Shown here: positions 1 through 5,420 of the stretch, piece by piece
Numbering within the stretch: position 1 is the stretch's first letter
How the letters are laid out: the number at the start of each line of letters is the position of its first letter
Assembly (NCBI GenBank): GCA_020350305.1
Contig: CP070709.1
Span: forward strand, 21,509 to 27,785
Direction: 5' to 3'
Length of the DNA stretch: 6,277 nucleotides
From: Candidatus Bathyarchaeota archaeon
Lineage (GTDB): Archaea; Thermoproteota; Bathyarchaeia; Bathyarchaeales; Bathyarchaeaceae
Position numbers and translations under genes: made by a program
The notes under the pieces: generated by a model
Told to the model about the DNA's origin: nothing
Databases searched by the model: none
What the model saw: only the letters and a program-made list of their open reading frames with translations

Positions 1-194
1 CTCGAGCGACTTTTCGAAAGATAAAGCAGAACTTGTTCTGGGCCTTCTTCTATAACGTCGTGATGATTCCCTTTGCGATGCTAGGCCTTGCACACCCAGT
101 AATAGCTGAGATTGCCATGGCCACCAGTTCAATAACCGTGGTCACCAACGCAAACCTTCTAAGAAGAACTAACATACAACCAGATTACGTGTAA
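1..194 (+). CDS. copA: P1B-type copper-transporting ATPase, C-terminal fragment
   Basis: The left edge cuts this gene; only about the last 63 codons are present, read in frame from base 3 to the TAA at 192-194. The fragment covers the final two membrane helices of a heavy-metal P-type ATPase. It shows [11 protein letters not shown] in the seventh helix (the YN pair) and an MATSS motif in the eighth, followed by a [10 protein letters not shown] end. YN plus MxxSS is the pattern known for Cu(I)-exporting P1B-1 pumps; Zn/Cd pumps differ here. The family uses ATP to move the metal out across the cytoplasmic membrane. The CPC helix and the ATPase domains lie outside the window, so Cu(I) specificity rests on these two motifs. 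The stop overlaps the ribosome site of the next gene, so the two are very probably co-transcribed. Confidence 0.88.
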   Translation, partial: RATFRKIKQNLFWAFFYNVVMIPFAMLGLAHPVIAEIAMATSSITVVTNANLLRRTNIQPDYV

Positions 195-207
195 AGGAGG
201 TGAAATG

Positions 208-351
208 ATGGCAAAGGATCTTGTCTGTGGTATGGATGTAGATGAGAAGACAGCAAAGTACAAGACGATACACAAGGGAAAGACATACTATTTCTGTGCA
301 CTAGGATGCCAGAAAGCCTTCGTAGCAAATCCACAAAAATACGTTAACTAG
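208..351 (+). CDS. YHS-domain small metal-binding protein
   Basis: A 47-aa protein that consists only of a YHS domain. It has a VCGMDV box near the N-terminus (Cys7), a GKTYYFCALGC segment (Cys30, Cys34) and the usual NPQKYVN end. The YHS and related TRASH folds bind soft metal ions through these cysteines and commonly accompany copper ATPases as a separate protein or a fused domain. A perfect GGAGGTGA ribosome site lies at 196-203. Two ATGs stand in tandem (205 and 208); the second is chosen because it leaves 7 nt after GGAGG rather than 4. The site overlaps the stop of the copA-like gene, indicating a shared transcript. A likely role is a cytosolic metal carrier or sensor partner of the pump; that role is inferred. 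Confidence 0.85.
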   Translation: MAKDLVCGMDVDEKTAKYKTIHKGKTYYFCALGCQKAFVANPQKYVN

Positions 352-420
352 TGCCAAAAGCAACAAGAAGGCCCACTTGTGACACACCCTGCCAAAAAGT
401 ACGCAGACAAGTGATTTGAT

Positions 421-588
421 ATGGTGCGTGAGATACGTAAGAATGGTGAGAAGTTATACGCTTGCGAGATCTGCAAACTCTTGTACAAGGAAAAGGCATG
501 GGCAGAAAAATGCCAAGATTTCTGCGCAAAATGCAACGCTTGTTCTCTACAGATCACGAGTCACGCGATCAGCGTGGCGGAAAGGTGA
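421..588 (+). CDS. small six-cysteine zinc-ribbon-like protein
   Basis: A 55-aa basic protein with six cysteines: a CEIC pair (15, 18), then Cys31, Cys35, Cys38 and Cys41 in KCQDFCAKCNAC, followed by an ITSHAI segment. The layout resembles a family of short uncharacterised archaeal proteins with a CxxC knuckle, an 'AEKC..WC' helix and a C-terminal 'ITxHA' motif, recalled from memory and not searched. It probably binds zinc or another soft metal. The ATG at 421 follows a GTGAT stretch at 411-415 that matches the archaeal anti-Shine-Dalgarno tail. It lies 69 nt after the YHS gene on the same strand, so it is probably in the copper-pump transcript. A reading frame one base away (416-652) is a shadow of this gene. 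The function is unknown. Confidence 0.72.
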   Translation: MVREIRKNGEKLYACEICKLLYKEKAWAEKCQDFCAKCNACSLQITSHAISVAER

Positions 589-741
589 ACTTTGGAATTG
601 TCCTTCTATCATCGCCATCTTAATAAGAGCTGACTTAATTCGTAGAGAATGAGATTCTGCCTGACATACTGAGGATCCAACTATGCATGAAATGTCATGA
701 GTATAGTGAAAAGAGATTCGTGAAACTGGTTTAAGAAAAAT

Positions 742-747
742 GGGAGG
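742..747 (+). promoter_or_regulatory. ribosome binding site for the FTR1 gene
   Basis: GGGAGG placed 9 nt before the TTG at 757. It decides the start of the iron permease, because no ATG in that frame lies at the correct end of helix 1. Confidence 0.7.
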
Positions 748-756
748 ACTACATTA

Positions 757-1677
757 TTGCTTGCTCAATTTTTGTTGGTTTTCAGGGAAGCTTTAGAAGC
801 GGTGCTAATAACGGCCATAGTTTTGGCGTATTTGGCAAGAACAAAGAGAAAACCACTGATACGCTATGTCTGGTATGGTGTTTACCTCGCAGTCGCGGCA
901 AGCTTTGCCCTTGGAGCCTTCATATGGTTCATTTACGGTGGTCTCTCTGGATCTGCCAAGGCTTTGTTTGAGGGCGTAGCTGCCCTTTTCGCAGTTTTCG
1001 TTTTGTCTTCTATGATTTACTGGATGGCAGGTAAAGGCAAGGAACTCCGTAAAGAGGTGGAGAGACGGGTAAAAGCCCTTGTGACTCGAGGAGCAACTTT
1101 TGCTCTAGCTTCATTTTCGTTCATTGTGGTGTTTCGAGAGGGGTTAGAAACCGTTCTTTTCTTGACCTCTTTCTTATTGGATGATGTTACAGGCACATTG
1201 ATCGGAGGTTTTCTCGGATTAGTAACGTCACTGGTTCTAGCTTACGCAATATTTGTTGTGGGTATGAAAATCAACATTCGAAGATTCTTTTATTTCACAA
1301 GCATATTGCTCGTGCTTTTGGCTGGGGGGTTAGCGGGTTATGGAGTTCATGAACTAGTAGAGTATTCTAAAGATACCGGGATTGGATTGGGCTGGTTAGG
1401 TGAGTACGCTTTTAACTTAGGTATACCATCGGAGAGCGCGTTTCATCATAAAGGCATGATTGGCTCAGTGTTTGCAGTGATGTTCGGATACACTGTAAAA
1501 GCTGAATGGATAAGAGTAGTAGTTCACCTTGCTTATTTGGCAATAGCGCTTCCGCTGGTAGTTTGGGTCTACAAAAAGGAAGACACAGGGAAAGACCGAG
1601 CATTCCAGAAACCCATCTCAAAAGTCCGCGCGCGCACCTCTTTCACTACGACATACGTTTTCTACCGCGTGTGTTAA
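757..1677 (+). CDS. FTR1-family iron permease
   Basis: A 306-aa polytopic membrane protein with about seven hydrophobic helices and the two FTR1 signatures: REALEA at residues 10-15 in helix 1 and REGLE at 127-131 in helix 4. The glutamates of these REXLE motifs are the known iron-handling residues of the FTR1/EfeU family. A GYGVHELVEY segment near residue 200 also fits. A TTG start is used: GGGAGG at 742-747 sits 9 nt upstream, and the protein begins directly with the family's usual FLLVFREALEA helix, so no longer N-terminus is needed. After the last helix comes a basic tail of about 34 residues that is longer than I would expect. No EfeO, EfeB, P19 or multicopper oxidase partner is visible nearby, so the redox partner, if any, is elsewhere. 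Iron uptake is the likely role; the substrate is inferred from the family. Confidence 0.88.
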   Translation: MLAQFLLVFREALEAVLITAIVLAYLARTKRKPLIRYVWYGVYLAVAASFALGAFIWFIYGGLSGSAKALFEGVAALFAVFVLSSMIYWMAGKGKELRKEVERRVKALVTRGATFALASFSFIVVFREGLETVLFLTSFLLDDVTGTLIGGFLGLVTSLVLAYAIFVVGMKINIRRFFYFTSILLVLLAGGLAGYGVHELVEYSKDTGIGLGWLGEYAFNLGIPSESAFHHKGMIGSVFAVMFGYTVKAEWIRVVVHLAYLAIALPLVVWVYKKEDTGKDRAFQKPISKVRARTSFTTTYVFYRVC

Positions 1678-1700
1678 ATTGCTTGCAGTATCAACATACG

Positions 1701-1709
1701 CTTAAATAG
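1701..1709 (+). promoter_or_regulatory. archaeal box A (TATA) for the SRPBCC-UbiA unit
   Basis: CTTAAATAG is a good match to an archaeal TATA box. It lies in the 97-bp gap after the iron permease, and transcription about 25 nt downstream would start near 1730, leaving a leader of about 45 nt before the ATG at 1775. This suggests the SRPBCC and UbiA genes have their own promoter rather than depending on the permease transcript. Confidence 0.5.
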
Positions 1710-1758
1710 TCTCAAACTGCAGTTCGATTCGTGTGCACATCGCATTTTACAAACACTT

Positions 1759-1767
1759 GAAGGAGGT
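1759..1767 (+). promoter_or_regulatory. ribosome binding site fixing the SRPBCC start
   Basis: GAAGGAGGT is close to a full Shine-Dalgarno match and stands 7 nt before the ATG at 1775. It lies inside the longer open frame that begins with a GTG at 1733, so that longer start is unlikely. Another ATG at 1768 is in a different frame and too close to the site. Confidence 0.8.
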
Positions 1768-1774
1768 ATGCAAA

Positions 1775-2272
1775 ATGCCCAAGATAGTTAGAGAGATCAC
1801 TATAGAAGCTCCTCCCAAGATAATCTGGACCTTGATGGTTCAACATCAAAAATATCCCGAAAAGGAGATTGAGCGTGGACCTGAATGGGATAAGCTTGTT
1901 ATAAAGAACATAAAAGGTAAGGCACTGACACCAAACAGGAGTGGAGTCGGTGTTAGAACTCGATGGTACTACAAGTTTTACTTTTACACATTCGAATGGG
2001 ATGATGAAGTAGTCGAATGGGAAGAATTGAAAAAGATAACATGGAAATCCATCTCCACTTGGGATATGGTGGATAGCTTCACGATAGAACCTGAGAATAA
2101 GGAGACTAGATTGACCTATGAAATGGATTACACACCGCCATATGGGGTCTTCGGCAAAATATGGTATCGTCTATTTGTCCACACACATCTTGAAAAGCAT
2201 TTAGAATACACGCTTCTACAGATGAAGAAAAGCGCTGAAGCAGTCGCAAAATTCAAGGAGATCACGAGATAG
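1775..2272 (+). CDS. SRPBCC (START-like / polyketide cyclase-like) protein
   Basis: A 165-aa soluble protein with the profile of the SRPBCC helix-grip fold. It has an N-terminal strand and helix, MPKIVREITIEAPPKIIWTL, typical of 'coenzyme Q-binding/polyketide cyclase' START-like proteins. Alternating strands rich in aromatics follow (TRWYYKFYFYTFEWDDEV, then SFTIEPENKETRLTYEMDY), and a long amphipathic C-terminal helix closes the fold. The fold forms a deep hydrophobic pocket for lipids, sterols, quinones or polyketides; no catalytic residues can be assigned. The ATG at 1775 is chosen for its strong ribosome site. The gene ends with TAG only a few bases before the UbiA-like gene, so the two are almost certainly co-transcribed. 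Binding an isoprenoid substrate or product of that enzyme is a reasonable inference, but unproven. Confidence 0.75.
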   Translation: MPKIVREITIEAPPKIIWTLMVQHQKYPEKEIERGPEWDKLVIKNIKGKALTPNRSGVGVRTRWYYKFYFYTFEWDDEVVEWEELKKITWKSISTWDMVDSFTIEPENKETRLTYEMDYTPPYGVFGKIWYRLFVHTHLEKHLEYTLLQMKKSAEAVAKFKEITR

Positions 2273-2301
2273 CGGAATTGAATCGCTCAAAGTGTAAACC
2301 T

Positions 2302-3174
2302 ATGAGAAATAAGGAACTGTTTCAATCTTTCTTTAGACTCATAAGATTGGACTATTCTTTGTTTAGTGGGCTAGGTGTTTTTTTATCTGGCTTGTTGGCT
2401 GGAGATCTGTTTGGATTCCAACCGGAATATTTGGTGGCCTTCCTTATTGTCTTTCTTTCCGCTGTTGGTTCCTTTGCATTAAATGATTATTGTGATTTTG
2501 AGGTCGACAAAAGAAATGGCCGATCTGATAGACCTTTGGTGTCGGGATTATTATCTAAGGAACTGGCACTCATAACTGGATCAGTTTCATTTTTCTGGGT
2601 TATTCTTCTTTCGTTTTTTTTGAACCTACTGGCTATGGTTCTTGTTCTTGCTAGCTTAGTCCTCTTTTTCCTCTATAGTCTGGGTTTGAAGAAGAGATTT
2701 CTTGTCAAAAATGTTCTTGTTGCCTATGCATATGTGGCGACAATTTTCTTAGGAACGCTTGTTTCTGACGGAGTTCTTGAGCCTTTGATTGTTTACTTTG
2801 CCTTAATGGGGTTCATCGTTGGCTTGGCAGTTGAAATCATGTTGGATATCGGTGACACAAAAGGAGACAAGGAGCTTGGAATAGACACTTTAGCAGCAAG
2901 ATTTGGATTGAAAAGAGCCGCCAGGTTTTGCGTTGCTCTTTACGCAGTAATCATGATTCTGGATCCCCTGCCCTTCTTCGAATTGATCGACCCCAGACTT
3001 CATATGGACTACGTTTTTCTCTTCCTAATATTTATCCCTGTATTTTCTTATCTCTTCACTTCAAAATCATTGATAAAAGATCAGTCAAAGGATACCATCT
3101 TCCAGTTGAAGAAAAGGGTCTTTGTGACTATGCAGGTGGGTTGTATCGCCTATCTAGTCGGAGTATTAATCTAA
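2302..3174 (+). CDS. UbiA-superfamily prenyltransferase
   Basis: A 290-aa integral membrane protein with about eight or nine helices and both Asp-rich UbiA motifs: NDYCDFEVDKRN at residues 61-72 followed by DRPLVSG, and DIGDTKGD at 182-189 followed by the IDTLAARFG segment. In this family the aspartates bind Mg-diphosphate of a polyprenyl donor, which is transferred to an aromatic or glycerol-lipid acceptor. Archaeal members include digeranylgeranylglyceryl-phosphate synthase and menaquinone or heme-type enzymes; the sequence alone does not tell which this is. The start is uncertain. The ATG at 2302 gives the usual RLIRLDYSLF beginning but lacks a clear ribosome site. A TTG at 2278 would add 8 residues and lies 13 nt after a GGAGATCA at 2257-2264. 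It follows the SRPBCC gene closely and shares its transcript. Confidence 0.86.
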   Translation: MRNKELFQSFFRLIRLDYSLFSGLGVFLSGLLAGDLFGFQPEYLVAFLIVFLSAVGSFALNDYCDFEVDKRNGRSDRPLVSGLLSKELALITGSVSFFWVILLSFFLNLLAMVLVLASLVLFFLYSLGLKKRFLVKNVLVAYAYVATIFLGTLVSDGVLEPLIVYFALMGFIVGLAVEIMLDIGDTKGDKELGIDTLAARFGLKRAARFCVALYAVIMILDPLPFFELIDPRLHMDYVFLFLIFIPVFSYLFTSKSLIKDQSKDTIFQLKKRVFVTMQVGCIAYLVGVLI

Positions 3175-3297
3175 ACAGATAAAGTTGAGCAAACAGTCCA
3201 ATTCCAGATATACCTCTAATCTTTGCACGCACAATTCTTTTATAAGCCGTATGCATGCTTTAGGGCATTCTCTAGAAACCTGTCTCGTCTTCACGCG
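3175..3297. other. convergent intergenic region
   Basis: This 123-bp gap separates the end of the UbiA-like gene (+) from the end of the sulfur operon (-). No clear hairpin, T-tract terminator or RNA gene was found in either direction. It contains a near-symmetric TATA-like element, listed separately. Confidence 0.6.
3237..3246. promoter_or_regulatory. near-palindromic TATA-like element between convergent genes
   Basis: CTTTTATAAG reads as a good archaeal box A on the + strand, and its complement CTTATAAAAG reads almost equally well on the - strand. No gene starts downstream on either side; both neighbours end here. It could drive an antisense or small RNA, or it could be chance in AT-rich DNA. 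Confidence 0.25.
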
Positions 3298-3453
3298 TTA
3301 TTCTTCTCTCTTTTCCCGATAGCTCTTGGCACATGCTTCACAGCAGAAAACATATTCTTTGCCATCAATGACCGTGCAGTAGGTCGCAAGTTCACATGAC
3401 TCTAATGGAATTTCTTTTTTGCACAACTTACATTGGATAAACCTGGCTTTCAT
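3298..3453 (-). CDS. TRASH/YHS-like cysteine-rich small protein, last gene of the sulfur operon
   Basis: A 51-aa protein with seven cysteines: CKLC at 8-11, Cys20, Cys26, and CCEAC at 37-41 inside GKEYVFCCEACAKSY. The GKxYxFCxxxCxKxx segment is the same layout as in the YHS protein next to the copper ATPase, which points to the TRASH/YHS metal-binding group, possibly holding Fe, Zn or Cu. The ATG at 3453 is chosen because GAGGTGAGG immediately precedes it. A longer frame beginning at 3486 would overlap iscU and has no ribosome site. It begins 4 nt after the iscU stop, so it is translated from the same message. The placement suggests a role in Fe-S assembly, metal supply or metal sensing. Function unknown; this is inference from context. 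Confidence 0.75.
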   Translation of the reverse strand: MKARFIQCKLCKKEIPLESCELATYCTVIDGKEYVFCCEACAKSYREKREE

Positions 3454-3457
3454 CTCC

Positions 3458-3835
3458 TCACCTCTTCGTCCCTTTATGTTTTTCATAATCTTCTATTGCT
3501 GCTCGCAAAGCGTCCGCAGCAAGGTTAGAGCAGTGCATTTTAACTTTAGGAAGCCCTCCTAACGACTCTGCTACATCTGAACGACCGATTTTCCTAGCTT
3601 CTTCCAACGTTTTTCCCTTGGCTAGTTCCGTTACCATACTGCTGGTAGCTATTGCTGCACCACAACCAAAGGTTTTGAATTTGATGTCATCTATGCGGTT
3701 GTCTTTGACTTTAATGTAAACTGTCATCATGTCCCCACAAACGGGATTTCCAACAGTTCCTACACCATCGGCATCTGGAATTTCCCCCATATTACGAGGG
3801 TTTCTAAAGTGGTCCATCACTTTTTCGCTGTACAT
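3458..3835 (-). CDS. iscU: IscU/NifU-N Fe-S cluster assembly scaffold
   Basis: A 125-aa protein matching the IscU family in full length. It shows the three cluster-ligand cysteines in their motifs: GNPVCGD (Cys33, with Asp35 next to it), FGCGAAIATSS (Cys58) and LPKVKMHCSNLA (His101-Cys102). IscU builds [2Fe-2S] clusters on these residues and passes them to apo-proteins. Its start codon overlaps the iscS stop by one base (TAATG), a classic coupling arrangement, and AAGGAG precedes it. This implies fixed stoichiometry with the IscS-like partner, which the family binds as a complex. The sequence is intact and all ligands are present, in contrast to its altered partner. Confidence 0.95.
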   Translation of the reverse strand: MYSEKVMDHFRNPRNMGEIPDADGVGTVGNPVCGDMMTVYIKVKDNRIDDIKFKTFGCGAAIATSSMVTELAKGKTLEEARKIGRSDVAESLGGLPKVKMHCSNLAADALRAAIEDYEKHKGTKR

Positions 3836-5019
3836 TAATCCTTCAACTCCTTAGGGGTCAAAGGTGACATTTTTCTTAGTCTTTCAACTATGTCGGGCAT
3901 TATCCTTATCACATAATCCACTTCCTCTTCAATGTTTTGCTTGCCCAGTGTAAACAATAATGAACCATGAGCCTCTTCATGTTTCAGCCCGATAGCTCTT
4001 AGCACATGAGATGGTTCTAGAGTTTTTGCAGTGCAGGCTGAACCTGAAGATGCCGCGACTCCTTTCATGTCCAAGTCCAGCAATATTGATTCACCTTCAA
4101 TGAAGCTGAATCTTACGGCAGCATTGTTTGGTAATCGTTTGGCTGGATGCCCATTCAAAAAAGAGTGTGGAATAGGATCAAGTAGACCTCTGATGAGTTT
4201 GTCTCTCAGCCTCTTCAACCTTTCACTTTCAGTGGACATTTCTCTTTTCGCTATCTCTGCGGCTGTTCCGAATCCTACTACACCAGGAAGATTTTCTGTT
4301 CCCGACCTCAAGCCTCGTTCTTGCCCGCCCCCATGAATTAATGGTTCTATGCGTGTACCGCTTTTTATGTAAAGTGCACCCATGCCTTTGGGTCCATACA
4401 TATCGTTGGAAGAAAGCGTAAGCAAGTCTATTCCCTCATTTTCTACGTCTATTGGAACTTGTCCGTTTGCGGCTGTAGCATCTACATGTAAATAGACGTC
4501 TTTGCTGTGTACTATCTTGCTAATCTCTTTTATAGGCTGAATTGTTCCAATTTCGCCATTTGCGTACATAATAGAAACAAGAACGGTTTCGCTCGTCAAT
4601 TCCTTCTCCAAGCTTTCCAAGTCCATGAAGCCGTATTGGTCAACTGGAAGAAAGGTGAGTTTGAACTCTCTGGTTTTTAGGAACTTGCAGGGATTAAGAA
4701 CTGACATGTGCTCGATGCTAGATGTTATTATATGTGTTCCACGGTTTCTGTTGCGGTAAGCAACTCCTTTGATTGCCATATTATTGCTTTCAGTGGCACC
4801 CGAAGTGAAAATTGTTGATTCTTCCCTCTCAGCGTTGATTAGTTCCGCAATTTTTGTTCTTGCATTTTCTAGCGCTTGCCTTGTCTCTTGACTAAACGAG
4901 TGGATAGATGAAGGGTTACCGTAGAATGACTTCATGTAAGGCAACATAGCCTCCGTTACACGAGGATCAACAGGTTTTCCGGCTGTATGGTCCATGTAAA
5001 TGCGTTTCATTTCTGACAT
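3835..5019 (-). CDS. iscS: IscS/NifS-like protein lacking the PLP lysine
   Basis: A class V aminotransferase-fold protein of 394 aa, normal in length and intact. Family motifs present: DHTAGKPV, YGNPSS, FTSGATESNN, SSIEHMSV (His104), ANGEIGTIQPI, HVDA (Asp180), GGGQERGLRSGTEN and SSGSACTAKT with the catalytic loop Cys329. The lysine that forms the PLP Schiff base, normally in SxHKxYGPKG, is Asp206 here (SSNDMYGPKG; codon at 4402-4404). The conserved Gln of the DAxQAxG motif is Ala183, and the Arg of the RFSLGR motif is Leu355 (LLFTLGK). From memory, Archaeoglobus fulgidus IscS has the same Asp substitution and was reported to lack desulfurase activity while offering a cysteine ligand to the cluster on IscU. 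The start is uncertain among 5040, 5019 and 5010; none has a strong ribosome site. 5019 avoids overlapping the upstream gene. Confidence 0.93.
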   Translation of the reverse strand: MSEMKRIYMDHTAGKPVDPRVTEAMLPYMKSFYGNPSSIHSFSQETRQALENARTKIAELINAEREESTIFTSGATESNNMAIKGVAYRNRNRGTHIITSSIEHMSVLNPCKFLKTREFKLTFLPVDQYGFMDLESLEKELTSETVLVSIMYANGEIGTIQPIKEISKIVHSKDVYLHVDATAANGQVPIDVENEGIDLLTLSSNDMYGPKGMGALYIKSGTRIEPLIHGGGQERGLRSGTENLPGVVGFGTAAEIAKREMSTESERLKRLRDKLIRGLLDPIPHSFLNGHPAKRLPNNAAVRFSFIEGESILLDLDMKGVAASSGSACTAKTLEPSHVLRAIGLKHEEAHGSLLFTLGKQNIEEEVDYVIRIMPDIVERLRKMSPLTPKELKD

Positions 5020-5030
5020 TGCTAACTCGC

Positions 5031-5399
5031 TCAGAAACATAAGATTGCGTCTGCGTCAAGGGCTAAATCGTTTAGTGTTGCAGCACCGACAACTTTGGCT
5101 TCAGGCATGAAGTCTCCGCGGGAAAGCCCTAACAGTTGCGTGCTTTGTTCACATACCTGTAGTCTCCCCGCAGCTTTTGTGGCTTGGCCTATTACTTCTT
5201 TGAGTGATGGGAAGCTGCCTAGTTTGATCTTTTGCGCTTCTCCTTTTTTGACTACAGTCACGCCTTTTATGAGGAAGTAGATGGTTGCTTCTATGTTCAT
5301 CATTGCTGCTGTAGTCGCCAAAATAAATGGCGCATAAGTGCGTTCTGGCGTGTCAACTCCGCTTGTTTGAACGTGCAGTATCCTTTTTTTCTGTGACAT
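5031..5399 (-). CDS. DsrE-family sulfur-relay-like protein
   Basis: A 122-aa small soluble protein of the DsrE/DsrF-like (peroxiredoxin-like) group. It opens with KRILHVQTSGVDTPER, followed by TYAPFILATTAAMM and a FLIKGVTVVKKGEA segment, the usual strand-helix pattern. Cys83 in QVCEQSTQLLG sits where DsrE-like proteins carry a sulfur-binding cysteine, and a second cysteine is the next-to-last residue (Cys121). Members of this superfamily such as TusD and DsrE accept persulfide sulfur, often from TusA. The ATG at 5399 is chosen because GAGGT lies 5 nt before it; a GTG at 5411 in the same frame overlaps that site. It starts 21 nt after tusA and ends 11 nt before the preferred iscS start, so it belongs to the operon. 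Sulfur transfer is inferred from family and context. Confidence 0.85.
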   Translation of the reverse strand: MSQKKRILHVQTSGVDTPERTYAPFILATTAAMMNIEATIYFLIKGVTVVKKGEAQKIKLGSFPSLKEVIGQATKAAGRLQVCEQSTQLLGLSRGDFMPEAKVVGAATLNDLALDADAILCF

Positions 5400-5420
5400 G
5401 CTATACCTCACTTCTACTGG

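Noticed and set aside
349..414. Read-through of the YHS gene's TAG as pyrrolysine, extending it 21 codons to a TGA at 412
   Set aside because: The YHS fold is complete at NPQKYVN, and another gene here (the SRPBCC gene) also ends with TAG only two codons before a TGA, so TAG looks like an ordinary stop.
344..557. Two - strand open frames over the small metal-protein region
   Set aside because: They overlap the YHS gene end and the six-cysteine protein on the other strand, lack ribosome sites and resemble nothing known.
1733..1774. Longer N-terminus of the SRPBCC protein from a GTG at 1733
   Set aside because: It would contain the strong ribosome site GAAGGAGGT, which is perfectly placed for the ATG at 1775.
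4031..4336. 101-codon open frame on the + strand opposite iscS
   Set aside because: It lies wholly within a well-supported gene on the other strand, has no ribosome site and its product shows no recognisable pattern.
3835..5019. IscS-like gene as a pseudogene because of missing active-site residues
   Set aside because: The frame is full length, all other motifs and the loop cysteine are kept, it is coupled to an intact iscU, and the same substitutions are known in Archaeoglobus.
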